In this document: positions 8,750 to 17,219 of the stretch, in pieces
Layout: each line of letters starts with the position of its first letter
Numbering within the stretch: position 1 is the first letter of the stretch
Source: Roseitranquillus sp963749675
GTDB lineage: Bacteria > Pseudomonadota > Alphaproteobacteria > Rhodobacterales > Rhodobacteraceae
Direction: 5' to 3'
Assembly (NCBI GenBank): GCA_963749675.1
Contig: CAVVNT010000002.1
Location: 124,001-188,000, forward strand
DNA length: 64,000 nt
The notes under the pieces: generated by a model
Told to the model about the DNA's origin: nothing
Seen by the model: only the letters and a program-made list of their open reading frames with translations
Database searches by the model: none
Program-made: the position numbers and the translations under genes

Positions 8750-9570
8750 TCGGCCCAGGCCGCGTCGCGCGACAGAACGGGCAGGGGATGGCGCTCGCTC
8801 TCGATCGTCGGCAGGCAGTTCAAGAGGCCACGGGTGTAGGGATGCTCGGCATGGGCGAGGTCGGTCGCCGCGATCTCCTCGACCATGCGGCCGGCGTACA
8901 TCACCAGTACGCGGTCGCAGAAAGAGGAGACCAGGCGCAGGTCGTGGCTGATGAAGATCAGGCCCATGCCCCGGTCCGCCACCAGCCGGTCGAGGATGCC
9001 CAGCACCTCGAGCTGCACCGTGACGTCGAGCGCCGAGGTCGGCTCGTCGGCGATCAGCAGGTCCGGCTCGCCCACGAGCATCATCGCGATCATCGCGCGC
9101 TGGCCCATCCCGCCCGAGAGTTCGTGCGGATAGGCTTTGAACACGCGCTCCGGGTCGCGGATCTGCACCGCCTCCAGCGTCGCCATCGCCCGGTCCTTCG
9201 CCTCGGCCTTCGACACGCCGCCGCGGCGGCCCGCCTCGACGATCTGGCGGCCGATGGTCATCACCGGGTTCAGCGAGAACTTCGGGTCCTGCATCACCAT
9301 GCTCATCCGCCGGCCGCGGAGCGTGCGCCAGGTCGCGGCGGAGGCGTCACGCAGGTCCGTACCCTCGAACTCCAGCCGGCGGGCAGTGACGCGGCCAGGC
9401 GTCAGGCCGAGGATGGCGCGGCCGGTCTGGCTCTTGCCGGAGCCGCTCTCGCCGACGATGCCGAGGCGCTCGCGGCCCAGCGTGAAGGAGACGCCACGCA
9501 CCACCTCGACCGGGCCCTGGCGCGAGGGGAAGGCAACGCGCAGGTTCTCGACATGCAGCATCGCGCTCAT
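8746..9570 (-). CDS. Peptide ABC transporter ATP-binding protein, DppD/OppD type
   Basis: The 274-residue ATPase carries Walker A GESGSGKSQTG, the Q-loop MVMQDPKFSLNPVMTIG, the signature HELSGGMGQRAMI and Walker B LLIADEPTSALDVTVQ, all DppD-like. It lacks the extended cysteine-rich C-terminal tail seen in some DppD proteins. The start at 9570 overlaps the dppC-type permease stop as ATGA, so the longer in-frame upstream stretch is not used. It forms a heterodimer with the next ATPase. Confidence 0.9.
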   Translation of the reverse strand: MSAMLHVENLRVAFPSRQGPVEVVRGVSFTLGRERLGIVGESGSGKSQTGRAILGLTPGRVTARRLEFEGTDLRDASAATWRTLRGRRMSMVMQDPKFSLNPVMTIGRQIVEAGRRGGVSKAEAKDRAMATLEAVQIRDPERVFKAYPHELSGGMGQRAMIAMMLVGEPDLLIADEPTSALDVTVQLEVLGILDRLVADRGMGLIFISHDLRLVSSFCDRVLVMYAGRMVEEIAATDLAHAEHPYTRGLLNCLPTIESERHPLPVLSRDAAWAE

Positions 9571-10472
9571 TTCGCGGCCTTGGGATCGAGCACGTCGCGC
9601 AGCCCGTCGCCCAGCAGGTTGAAGCCAAGGCTGACGACGAAGATGGCGATGCCGGGCATGGTGGCGACCCACCAGAAATCGATCAGGAACCGACGGCCGC
9701 TGGCGATCATTGCGCCCCACTCGGGCTGCGGCGGCTGCGCCCCGAGGCCGAGAAAGCCGAGGCCCGCCGCGGTCAGGATGATCCCCGCCATGTCGAGCGT
9801 GACCCGCACGATCACCGACGATAGGCAGAGCGGCACGACGTGGCCCCAGATGATCCGCGGGCTGCGCGCGCCCTGCAGGCGAATGGCGTCGATGTAGTCG
9901 GCGTTACGGATCGTCAGCGTCTCGGCCCGCGCCAGCCGCGCGTAGGGCGGCCAAGAGGTGATAGCGATGGCGATGATCGCGTTCTCGATGCCCGGCCCGA
10001 GGGCGGCGACGAAGGCCAGCGCCAGGATCAGGCGTGGGAATGCGAGGAAGATGTCGGTGATCCGCATCAGCACGGTGTCGACCCAGCCGCCGAAATAGCC
10101 GGCGCAGGTCCCGACGGCGAGGCCGATTGGCGTCGCGATCAGCGCCACGAGGGCGACCACCAGCAGTGTCAGCCGGCTGCCGTAGACGATCCGGCTGAAG
10201 ATGTCGCGCGCCTGCTCGTCGGTGCCGAGAAGATGTTCCCACGACGGCGGCAGCAGACGGTCGGTCCGGAGGTCGCCGCCGCGCAGCGGGTCGTATGGCG
10301 CGATCAGGTCGGCGAAGATCGCCATAAGGATCAGCGCAACGACGATGCCGAGGCCGAGCATCGCCAGACGGTTGGCGCGGAAGGTCAGCCAAGTGCGATA
10401 CGCCTGTCCAAGCGCCGACTGGCGGCGCGACGTCGGCTCTTCGTCGAGCAGCCACTCGCGAGTCGCGCTCAT
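9567..10472 (-). CDS. Peptide ABC transporter permease, DppC/OppC type
   Basis: The 301-residue inner-membrane protein has an N-terminal membrane helix (residues about 39-58), a periplasmic segment with LLGTDEQARDIFSRIVYGSR (the OppC_N/BPD motif) and four or five further helices. The cytoplasmic EAA-like loop is in the region ARAETLTIRNADYIDAIRLQG. It is the DppC-type half of the translocation pore. ATGA overlaps exist at both ends. The start was chosen by the overlap with the upstream permease stop. Confidence 0.9.
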   Translation of the reverse strand: MSATREWLLDEEPTSRRQSALGQAYRTWLTFRANRLAMLGLGIVVALILMAIFADLIAPYDPLRGGDLRTDRLLPPSWEHLLGTDEQARDIFSRIVYGSRLTLLVVALVALIATPIGLAVGTCAGYFGGWVDTVLMRITDIFLAFPRLILALAFVAALGPGIENAIIAIAITSWPPYARLARAETLTIRNADYIDAIRLQGARSPRIIWGHVVPLCLSSVIVRVTLDMAGIILTAAGLGFLGLGAQPPQPEWGAMIASGRRFLIDFWWVATMPGIAIFVVSLGFNLLGDGLRDVLDPKAAK

Positions 10473-11536
10473 CCGCGCCGCCTGACGCGCGGGTCGAGCA
10501 GGACGTAGAGCAGGTCGGAGAGCAGGTTCAGGCCGACGAAGATCACCCCGATCACTAGCGTGCCGCCGAGGACGGCGTTCATGTCGGCGTTCTGCAGCGA
10601 GTTCGTCAGGTACTGTCCGAGCCCCGGCCAGGCGAACACGGTCTCGGTCAAGACCGAGCCTTCGAGGAGCCCCGCGTAGCTGAGCGCCACCACCGTCACC
10701 AGCGGCACCGCGGCGTTCCTCAGCGCATGGACCCAGATGATGCGCCACTCCGGCACGCCCTTCACGCGCGCGGTCGTCACATATTCCTGCGCCAGTTCGT
10801 TCAGCATGAAGGACCGCGTCATCCGGCTGATGTAGGCCATCGAGAAGTATCCGAGCAGCATCGCCGGCAGCGCCAGATGCGCCAGCACGTTGCGGAACGC
10901 GTCCCACTCTCCCTGCATGGCGGTGTCGATCAGAAGGATGCCGGTGACCTGCGTGAACGCGTATTCATAGGCGATGTCGATCCGCCCCGGCCCCGCCACC
11001 CAACCGAGCTGGGCGTAGAACACCAGAAGCCCCAGAAGACCCAGCCAGAAAATCGGCGCAGAGTAGCCGACGAGGCCCAGCACCCGCACAATCTGGTCCG
11101 CCGCGCCGCCCTGCTTGACTGCGGCCAGAACGCCCGCGGGGATGCCGAACAATGTCCCAATGATGATGCCGGCGGTCGCGAGCTCCATCGTCGCCGGAAA
11201 GACCCGCGCGATGTCCTCGGCAATGTCCTTCTTGGTCAGGAGCGAAGTGCCAAAATCGCCCTGCAGCGCATCGCGCAGGTAGATCCAGAATTGCTGATAG
11301 AGCGGCTTGTCGAGGCCCATCTCGAGGTACATCGCGTCGTAGGTCGACTGCGATGCACGGTCGCCGACCACGGCCAGCACCGGATCGACGGGCACGACGC
11401 GGCCGATCAGGAAGGTGACGAGCAGCAGGCCGAGGAACGTCACCAGGATCGTCGCGACGAGCCGTCCGCCCTTCATCCCCAGGGTGGAGAGGGCGCGCCA
11501 GCGCCCCCCCTCGTTTGCGGGAGACGTCGCGCTCAC
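10469..11536 (-). CDS. Peptide ABC transporter permease, DppB/OppB type
   Basis: The 355-residue permease has six predicted membrane helices. The EAA loop LAQEYVTTARVKGVPEWRII precedes the last two helices, and the ending LYVLLDPRVRRR is typical of DppB. Residues about 110-120 (GDFGTSLLTKKDIAED) match the conserved OppB periplasmic start. It forms the pore with the DppC-type protein. It overlaps the binding-protein gene by 4 bp and the next permease by 4 bp, showing a single co-translated operon. Confidence 0.92.
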   Translation of the reverse strand: MSATSPANEGGRWRALSTLGMKGGRLVATILVTFLGLLLVTFLIGRVVPVDPVLAVVGDRASQSTYDAMYLEMGLDKPLYQQFWIYLRDALQGDFGTSLLTKKDIAEDIARVFPATMELATAGIIIGTLFGIPAGVLAAVKQGGAADQIVRVLGLVGYSAPIFWLGLLGLLVFYAQLGWVAGPGRIDIAYEYAFTQVTGILLIDTAMQGEWDAFRNVLAHLALPAMLLGYFSMAYISRMTRSFMLNELAQEYVTTARVKGVPEWRIIWVHALRNAAVPLVTVVALSYAGLLEGSVLTETVFAWPGLGQYLTNSLQNADMNAVLGGTLVIGVIFVGLNLLSDLLYVLLDPRVRRRG

Positions 11537-13134
11537 CGCGTTTTCGTAACCTGGGCGAACGAGTTGTCGTTGAACGACGGGCCGATGATGAAGCCCTGCA
11601 CGTCGTCACGCATGCCCAGGACCTCGATCTCCTGGAACATGATGATGAAGGGCGACACCTGCTGGTGCTCCTCCTGGAGTGCCAGATACATCTTCGCCCG
11701 CTCGCCGGTGTCCTTCTCCAGCACCGCCGCGTCGGCCTTGGCGGTCATCTCCGGGATGTCCCACGAGTTGCGCCAAGCCAGAGGCTTGGCCTCCGCGTCA
11801 TCCGAGTTGTCGGGGTTCCGCGCGAAGGTGTCGGCGTTGGTGTGCGGGTCCTGATAGTCCGGGCCCCAGCGGCCGATGTAGATGTCGTGGTTGCGCGCCC
11901 GGTACTTGGTCAGCGTCTGTTGGCCGTCGCCGGGGATCAGCTCCATCGTGATGCCGGCCTCGCCCATCGTCTGCTGGATCGCCTGCGCCATGCCGGTGAT
12001 CTCCGGCGTGTTGCGGGTGTCCATCGTGACGCTGAAGCCGTCCTCCAGCCCCGCCTCGGCCAGAAGCTCCTTGGCCTTCTCCACGTTCAGCTCGTAGGGC
12101 GTCTCGTTCAGCGCGCCGAGAAACCCGTCCGGCAGGAACGCCTGGTGTACCTGCACCTTGCCCGACATGATCGTGTCGGCGATCGCTTGATAGTCGACGA
12201 GGTACTTCATTGCTTCGCGCACCTCCGGGATGGAGAGGTACTCGTTCTTCTGGTTCAGTCCCATGTAGTAGATCGAGCCCTTGATGCCCTGTCTGAGCTC
12301 GATGCCCGGGGTGTCCTGCAATGCCGCGATCTCTTCGGCGCCGAGGTTGCGCGCGATATCGATGTCGCCCTGCTCCAGCAGCAGCCGCTGCGTCGAGGCT
12401 TCGGGGATGTGGCGGTAGATCGCCCGCATCATCGCCGGCGCGTCGCCCGGGTAGTTGTCATTGCGCTCCAGCACGATGACCTCGTTCGCGCGCCACTCAC
12501 GGATGGTGAACGGACCGGAGCCCGCGTAGTTCGTCTTCAGCCAGTTGTAGCCGAAGTCCCCGTCTAGGTCGTGCTCCATGACCAGCTGCTCGTCGACGAT
12601 GAAGCCGACGGTCGCCGTCAGGCAGTAGAGCAGGAGCGTCGGCGCATAGGGCTTATCCATCTCCAGCTCGAAGGTCATGTCGCCGGTCTGGCGCACCTTC
12701 TCGTCGACGTTCTCGGGCGAGAGTCCGAACTGCGTCAGGATGAACGCCGGCGACTTGTCGAGCTTGACCGCGCGTCGCAGCGAGAATACCGCGTCCGACG
12801 CCGTGATCGGATTGCCCGAGGCGAACTGCAGGTCCGGACGGATCGTGAAGGTGAAGGTCTTGCCGTCGTCGCTGATCTCCCAGCTTTCGGCGATCTCGCC
12901 ATAGATGTCGGTGACGTCGTCGACGTCGTAGCTGACGAGCCCTTGGTAGGAGTTCCCCAGCACCTCGGACGCGGTGAACTCGAACACTTCCGCGGGGTCG
13001 AGGCTGATGACGTCGTCAATCGCCCACGCCTGGATCAGCGTGTCGTTCGGTGTCTCGGCCCGCGCCGACGGCGCCGCTACGACGGCGAAGGCCGCCAGCG
13101 TCGCCGCCGTGATATGGGTTTTCAGTCGCATCAT
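11533..13134 (-). CDS. Peptide ABC transporter substrate-binding protein (SBP family 5)
   Basis: This 533-residue protein starts MMRLKTHITAATLAAFAVVA with signal-peptide cleavage near SARAETP, so it is periplasmic. It is the size of DppA/OppA. The body shows the SBP_bac_5 hallmarks (YQGLVSYD, ESWEISDDGKTFTFTIRP, MGLNQKNEYLSIPEVREAM). It captures the substrate for the four downstream transporter genes. With a dipeptidase in the operon and dgcA/dgcN alongside, a dipeptide or peptidoglycan-type peptide ligand is likely but not proven. A GGGAGA Shine-Dalgarno sits just upstream. Confidence 0.92.
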   Translation of the reverse strand: MMRLKTHITAATLAAFAVVAAPSARAETPNDTLIQAWAIDDVISLDPAEVFEFTASEVLGNSYQGLVSYDVDDVTDIYGEIAESWEISDDGKTFTFTIRPDLQFASGNPITASDAVFSLRRAVKLDKSPAFILTQFGLSPENVDEKVRQTGDMTFELEMDKPYAPTLLLYCLTATVGFIVDEQLVMEHDLDGDFGYNWLKTNYAGSGPFTIREWRANEVIVLERNDNYPGDAPAMMRAIYRHIPEASTQRLLLEQGDIDIARNLGAEEIAALQDTPGIELRQGIKGSIYYMGLNQKNEYLSIPEVREAMKYLVDYQAIADTIMSGKVQVHQAFLPDGFLGALNETPYELNVEKAKELLAEAGLEDGFSVTMDTRNTPEITGMAQAIQQTMGEAGITMELIPGDGQQTLTKYRARNHDIYIGRWGPDYQDPHTNADTFARNPDNSDDAEAKPLAWRNSWDIPEMTAKADAAVLEKDTGERAKMYLALQEEHQQVSPFIIMFQEIEVLGMRDDVQGFIIGPSFNDNSFAQVTKTR

Positions 13135-13192
13135 GTTGGTCTCCCTGTCTTCCTGTTTTCCTTGGCGGCTCGCGCAGGTGCGAGGCGCGGTT

Positions 13193-13309
13193 AAGCTGGC
13201 GGACCCTCGACCATTATCGCTCCGCCGCGCCGTGCATTGCCGAGCCTGGCCGCCCGATCTTGTCCTCCGATGTGGCCGGCGGAACCACTCCTTGAAGCTG
13301 GCGGACCCT
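13193..13309. repeat. 15-bp direct repeat in front of the transporter operon
   Basis: AAGCTGGCGGACCCT occurs at 13193-13207 and again at 13295-13309, 102 bp apart. The second copy lies at the point where the regulator pseudogene stops resembling its family. It may mark a past rearrangement or a pair of binding sites. The rest of 13135-13285 shows no gene. Confidence 0.5.
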
Positions 13310-13489
13310 TTCGTGCGGCAAGAGCGTCCGCCTATTGCCCGACTGGCGCCGACGCTGTTCGCGATCGAGGCCGCGGTCTCGAACCGGGGGAGCCGACATG
13401 TACGACAGCATGTAGCTCGCGATCGCTCCCTCAACATGCGAAGCGTATGGAATACAGGCCTCGCGAGGGGCGCGCAGGATGCTCGACAT
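13285..13489 (-). pseudogene. Broken MurR/RpiR-type regulator, N-terminal HTH part only
   Basis: Reading leftward from the ATG at 13489 (Shine-Dalgarno AAGGGAG) gives MSSILRAPREA and EGAIASYMLSYM, the approach to an RpiR helix-turn-helix. After a frame change in the C-run near 13385, another frame continues FETAASIANSVGASRA and RTKGSASFKEW. This matches the pattern PFETAAS-A--VGVS--T-GR--R-LG---FK of MurR/RpiR regulators. No sugar-isomerase (SIS) domain follows, so only the DNA-binding part survives and its frame is broken. MurR/RpiR genes often sit in front of the transporter they control. The assignment rests on motif recognition by eye. Confidence 0.6.
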
Positions 13490-13511
13490 GGTGCTCCCTT
13501 CGAGCTGGGAA

Positions 13512-13528
13512 GTGGAAGCGAAACTTCC
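13512..13528. promoter_or_regulatory. 17-bp palindrome, candidate regulator operator
   Basis: TGGAAG-CGAAA-CTTCCA is a perfect 6+5+6 inverted repeat just upstream of the broken regulator. On the minus strand a TTGACA-like hexamer (plus strand 13532-13537) would place the palindrome in the promoter spacer, the usual position for a repressor site. The cognate regulator is probably the pseudogene itself. Confidence 0.45.
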
Positions 13529-13651
13529 AGCTTGTCAACGAACTTCGTTTTCTCGCGCCCGAACTCAGAGGTGGCTCGGGAAATCCGAACGTGTGCGTTG
13601 AGTGGATAGTCCGCGCGACATCGGCCTGATCGCCGAGAGCGAGGAGAGACC

Positions 13652-13960
13652 ATGAGCAGACGACCGCGGAACCACAGCCCGGCATTCAAGGCCAGGGTGG
13701 CTCTGGCAGCTATCAGGGGCGAGAAGACGCTGACCGAGCTGGCCGAGCAGTTTGACGTGCACCCGAACCAGATCACGCAGTGGCGCGCGCAGCTCCTGGA
13801 AGGCGCCTCTGGCGTGTTCGGCGCCGTCGCTCCGGCGGAGGCGGCTCCGGCCGTCGACGTGAAGACGCTGCACGCGAAGATCGGCGAGCTGACGCTCGAG
13901 AACGATTTTTTGTCTGGCGCGCTCGGCAAGGCGGGTCTGCTGCCGAGCGCAGGAAGATGA
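13652..13960 (+). CDS. IS3-family transposase OrfA (helix-turn-helix subunit)
   Basis: The 102-residue protein is typical IS3 OrfA. It has an N-terminal helix-turn-helix (FKARVALAAIRGEKTLTELA then QFDVHPNQITQWR) and a leucine-zipper-like segment (VKTLHAKIGELTLENDFL) that normally pairs with OrfAB. A GAGGAGAG Shine-Dalgarno precedes the ATG. Its TGA overlaps the ATG of orfB as ATGA. Alone it cannot transpose. Confidence 0.88.
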   Translation: MSRRPRNHSPAFKARVALAAIRGEKTLTELAEQFDVHPNQITQWRAQLLEGASGVFGAVAPAEAAPAVDVKTLHAKIGELTLENDFLSGALGKAGLLPSAGR

Positions 13961-14823
13961 TCGACCGCGACCACGGGCCGAGCGTCAGCCGCCAAGCGAA
14001 GGTGCTCGGGATCAGCCGGGGCAGCGTCCATTACCTGCCGCGCCCGACCTCGGACGCCAATCTCGCCCTGATACGCCGGATCGACGAGCTGCATCTGGAG
14101 TATCCGTTCGCAGGCAGCCGGATGCTGAAGGGCCTGTTGCAGGCGAAGGGCACGAGGTGGGCCGGCTTCATGTCTCGACGCTGATGAAGAGGATCGCGAT
14201 CGAGGCGCTCTATCGTCGGCCGAACACGTCGAAGCCGGCGCCGGGACACAAGGTCTATCCCTACCTGCTGCGGAAGCTGACCGTGACCGATGCCGAACCA
14301 CGTTTGGGCCATGGACATCACCTACATTCCGATGGCCCGCGGCGTTCGGCATCGGTCTCAACCGATGGCGACCAAAGCCTCACTCTATCTCGCCGCGGTG
14401 GTCGACTGGTTCAGCCGCAAGGTCCTGGCATGGCGGCTGTCGATCACGCTCTCGGCCGACTTCTGCATCGAGGCGCTGGAGGAGGCGCTCGGGCGCCACG
14501 GCCGGCCGGAGATCTTCAACAGCGACCAGGGTTCGCAGTTCACCAGCATCGAGTTCACCAAGGTGCTGAAGGATGCCGAGATCGCCATCAGCATGGACGG
14601 CAAGGGCGCCTGGCGCGACAGCGTCTTCGTCGAGCGCCTCTGGCGGACGGTGAAATACGAGGAGGTCTACTTGCGCGCCTACGCCAGCGTCTCCGAAGCT
14701 CGGGCCTCGATCGGCCGGTATCTGAGCTTCTACAACGGGACGCGGCCGCATTCGTCGCATGGCGGGCGGACCCCCGACCAAGCCTGTCTCAATCAGCTGA
14801 CGCCAATCCCGGCGGCGGCGTAA
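13957..14823 (+). pseudogene. IS3-family transposase OrfB (DDE integrase), frameshifted
   Basis: The frame begins MIDRDHGPSVSRQAKVLGIS and runs to about 14149. It then continues in other frames: GHEVGRLHVSTLMKRI up to about 14283, and HVWAMDITYIPM to the end. Catalytic parts are visible (WAMDITYIP, STDQ-type NSDQGSQFT, ISMDGKGAWRD with VFVERLWRTVKYEE). At least two single-base shifts, near 14149 and 14288, break the gene. About 13 extra residues (VRHRSQPMATKAS) lie between MARG and LYLAAVVDWF compared with the usual form. It is inactive as read. Confidence 0.85.
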
Positions 14824-14884
14824 CCAAGGCGGAGATCCACTTAGCGACAACCCGGAAACTGTTCAGACCAACCGAACCACCTCT

Positions 14885-15324
14885 CTCGTACCGCACCCGC
14901 GCCTTGCCCTTGGAGATGCAGTCGACCTCCGGCTCGTGCAGGCTGTAGAGCTTGCCCTTGTCCTTCGGCTGCTGGTGCAGCAGCCGCGAGGTCAGGACCA
15001 GCATGTCGAGGATGCGCTCGCGCAGGGGTCCTTGGGGGATGTCCTCGAGCCGGCGGCGCAGGTCGCGCATGACCCGGCCGGTATAGCCCTTCAGCGTGCG
15101 CAGCGCCTTTCGCATCCGCCTGAACTGGCGGGCGTGGGCTTACCGGCCGGCCTTGGCCGCCAGCCGCTGCGCCAGGCGTGCATAGGACTGACGCAGCTCG
15201 ATCCCGGCCTCGGCGGCAAGCGCCACCAGCTTCTCGCGCGCCTTGTCGTAGAGCCGGGCTTCGGTCGGATGCGCGATGTTCTTCTCCATGACGGTCGTGT
15301 CGACCGACACCCGCTCCAGGCTCC
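14885..15324 (-). pseudogene. IS-A transposase remnant, central/C-terminal piece (IS5 family)
   Basis: Read leftward this gives SVDTTVMEKNIAHPTE (first catalytic Asp), RQSYARL, then GYTGRVMRDLRRRLEDIP and HEPEVDCISKGKARVRYE. It parallels the intact IS5-type transposase at 19498-20859 but with clear divergence, so it is a different member of the family. A TAA at 15140-15142 replaces the tyrosine codon of YAHARQF. The right edge is the target duplication of the IS1634-type element and the left edge is the IS3-type insertion. Confidence 0.85.
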
Positions 15325-17219
15325 CTCAACTTCGACAGCTACAGCGGTAAGTGATTGATATTGCTATGCCCGGTTGGGCAAAAATGTAACTACACGGGCT
15401 CTGTCAGGCGGGTTTGGGCAGGGTCAGGGCATCAAAGAGGTCCAGCTGTTCCGGGGTTGGGCGGGTCGTGCCTTCGAGAGTGCGCTCGGCGATCCGGGCC
15501 TGATGGCGATGAATGCGGGCGAGCAGATCGAGCGCGGTGCGGGGGCTGGCGCTGTGGCCCTTTGCCTTCAGGCGCATGCGCATGACCCGGTGGAGCACGA
15601 GGGCGAGGAAGCAGATCAGCGCATGGGCCCGAATGCGGTCGGGCAACCGGTGGTGGACGGGCGCGATCTCGATGTCGGATTTCAGCACCCGGAAGCCGCG
15701 CTCGATGTCGGCGAGGCTCTTGTAGCGCGCCACTGCGTCGGCGGCGGTCAGGTCGGGAGCGTTGGTGATCAGCGCGAGCCTGCCATCGAAGAGTTCGGCT
15801 TCGGCGATGGCGGCCTCGTCGACGCTCCAGCTGAAGCGGTCGGCGGTGTAATCGGCCTTGAGAAAGCGGGCCAGTTCCGCCTCGGCTACGGCGCGGGTGA
15901 AGCGGCTGTAGGCCCCGCGGTCGGAAGCGCGGCGCCCCCGGGCGGTCTGGCCCTCGTCCTGGGCATCGAGCCGGGCCACCATCTTCTCTGCCATGGCCTC
16001 GAGTTCGGCGATGCGGGCGCGGCGGCGGGTGGATTGCTCCTCGGCGCGCAGCGGGTCATCGGCGACGATCAGGCGGTGACCGGCAAACGTGCTCTCGGTC
16101 AGCCCCTCTGCATCGAAGGCGAGGCCCTGGAAGGTCTCGACCAGCTCGGCGTAACGCCGCGCTGGCACGGCGAGGATGAACTCCAGCCGACGATCGCCCC
16201 GCTCTGCAAGGGCGGTCAGCTCACCGATGTTTTCCAGGCTGAGGAGCCCGCGGCCGGCCACCAGGATGACGCGCTGGATCGGGAAACGCGCGAGAACCGT
16301 CTGGAGCATGGCCTGCAGCGTCTTCGTTTCCGCGACGTTGCCGGAGTGCACCGTGTGCATGAGAGGCAGACCCTCGGCGGTCTGCACGACGCCGAGGACG
16401 AACTGCCGGGCGATGCCGCCGCGCTCCTTGTTCATGCCGAACGCGCCCAGGTCGTCCGCGACCTCCCCCTCGCCGTGGATGCGCACGGTGGTCAGGTCGT
16501 AGAAGACCACGGCAAGGTCTTGATCGACCAGCGGGCGGATCTGTCTGGCCAGCTCGAGTTCCACCCGCTCGGCGCGATCCATCAGCGCATCCATCGCGCG
16601 AAGCAGATGCTGGTGGGTGACGGTCTCGGGCATTGCCGGCATCGCCACGGTCTCCAGCCAGCGCAGGCAGCCCAGCTTGCTTGTGGGGTCGCACAGCCGG
16701 TTGAACACCATGGCGCGGACGAGCGGCTCCACATCGGTTCCGCGACGCCCCGACCGCAAGGCCCGGCCGAGCGCGCGATCGAGACCGAGGTCCTTCCAAA
16801 GCGCATGCAGGGCGAAGACGTCGCCGTAACTGCGCGCGCCCTCCCAGGTGATCTCGGTCTTCGCGGGTTCGGTTCGTCCCGCGGCCCGGCTGAGGCCCCG
16901 GATGAGGGCGTCGAGCTGGCCGTCCTTCATTCCGTCGACGCGCCCGAGATTGGCGACGACGCGCAGCCTGGGCTTCCCCGCCTCGTTGCGGAAGGACTCG
17001 ACGATCTGCAGATAGCGGCGCCCGCCGCTCTCGGTGACGCGTGTGAACATGGAATGCAGAGTGCCGCATAGGAAGCTGCACTGCAATGTGCATAGGGATG
17101 CGACGTGTAACTACACAGATTGCGGCGAAATCCACCCCGAACGGCTACCAACCCCTTGAATTCGCGTACCCGGCACGCGCCGGAGACACGAAATCTGGTC
17201 GGCAAATGTCGAACTTGGG
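15325..17219 (-). mobile_element. IS1634-family insertion sequence
   Basis: The element is about 1.9 kb. Its ends read CTCAACTTCGACA on the left and, inverted, CCCCAAGTTCGACA on the right. It is flanked by GGCTCC at 15319-15324 and 17220-17225, a 5-6 bp duplication as expected for this family. Removing it joins IS-A codons as SGAVADRS plus LERVSVDTTV. Copies of TGTAACTACAC near 15385 and 17106 are internal subterminal repeats. One boundary base is ambiguous at each end. Confidence 0.8.
15404..17050 (-). CDS. IS1634-family transposase, second catalytic Asp apparently lost
   Basis: The 548-residue transposase starts at MFTRVTESGGRRYLQIVES, the family's usual beginning; an in-frame start 36 bp earlier adds an atypical leader. 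The first acidic site is in VFYDLTTVRIHGEG, and the third is the Y-R-E block RYKSLADIERGFRVLKS. The second site normally reads V-A-D-R-G, but here it is VILVAGRGLLS with a GGC glycine codon near 16252. If this residue is the catalytic Asp, the protein is inactive although its frame is full length. Confidence 0.87.
   Translation of the reverse strand: MFTRVTESGGRRYLQIVESFRNEAGKPRLRVVANLGRVDGMKDGQLDALIRGLSRAAGRTEPAKTEITWEGARSYGDVFALHALWKDLGLDRALGRALRSGRRGTDVEPLVRAMVFNRLCDPTSKLGCLRWLETVAMPAMPETVTHQHLLRAMDALMDRAERVELELARQIRPLVDQDLAVVFYDLTTVRIHGEGEVADDLGAFGMNKERGGIARQFVLGVVQTAEGLPLMHTVHSGNVAETKTLQAMLQTVLARFPIQRVILVAGRGLLSLENIGELTALAERGDRRLEFILAVPARRYAELVETFQGLAFDAEGLTESTFAGHRLIVADDPLRAEEQSTRRRARIAELEAMAEKMVARLDAQDEGQTARGRRASDRGAYSRFTRAVAEAELARFLKADYTADRFSWSVDEAAIAEAELFDGRLALITNAPDLTAADAVARYKSLADIERGFRVLKSDIEIAPVHHRLPDRIRAHALICFLALVLHRVMRMRLKAKGHSASPRTALDLLARIHRHQARIAERTLEGTTRPTPEQLDLFDALTLPKPA

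Larger units (their letters stand above)
13567..14884 (+). mobile_element. IS3-family insertion sequence, decayed
   Basis: The element is 1.32 kb. Its ends read AGAGGTGGCTCGG on the left (13567) and, inverted, AGAGGTGGTTCGG on the right (to 14884). Both are flanked by the 3-bp repeat CTC (13564-13566 and 14885-14887), the target size expected for IS3. It inserted into the transposase gene of the older IS-A, just after the codons for RVRYE. It carries an intact orfA and a frame-broken orfB. Confidence 0.8.

Noticed and set aside
13490..13566. Possible extension of IS-A to the left of the IS3-type element
   Set aside because: Only about nine bases (GAGTTCGGG) match the expected continuation. 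The rest does not resemble the IS5-type transposase, so IS-A appears truncated here.
13592..14849. TGTGCGTTGAGTGGAT-like inverted repeats first taken as the IS3 ends
   Set aside because: The AGAGGTGG repeats at 13567 and 14884 match better and are flanked by the 3-bp duplication CTC.
15385..17116. TGTAACTACAC repeats first taken as the ends of the IS1634-type element
   Set aside because: They gave no target duplication. Ends at 15325 and 17219 show matching inverted repeats, a GGCTCC duplication, and restore the interrupted IS-A reading frame.
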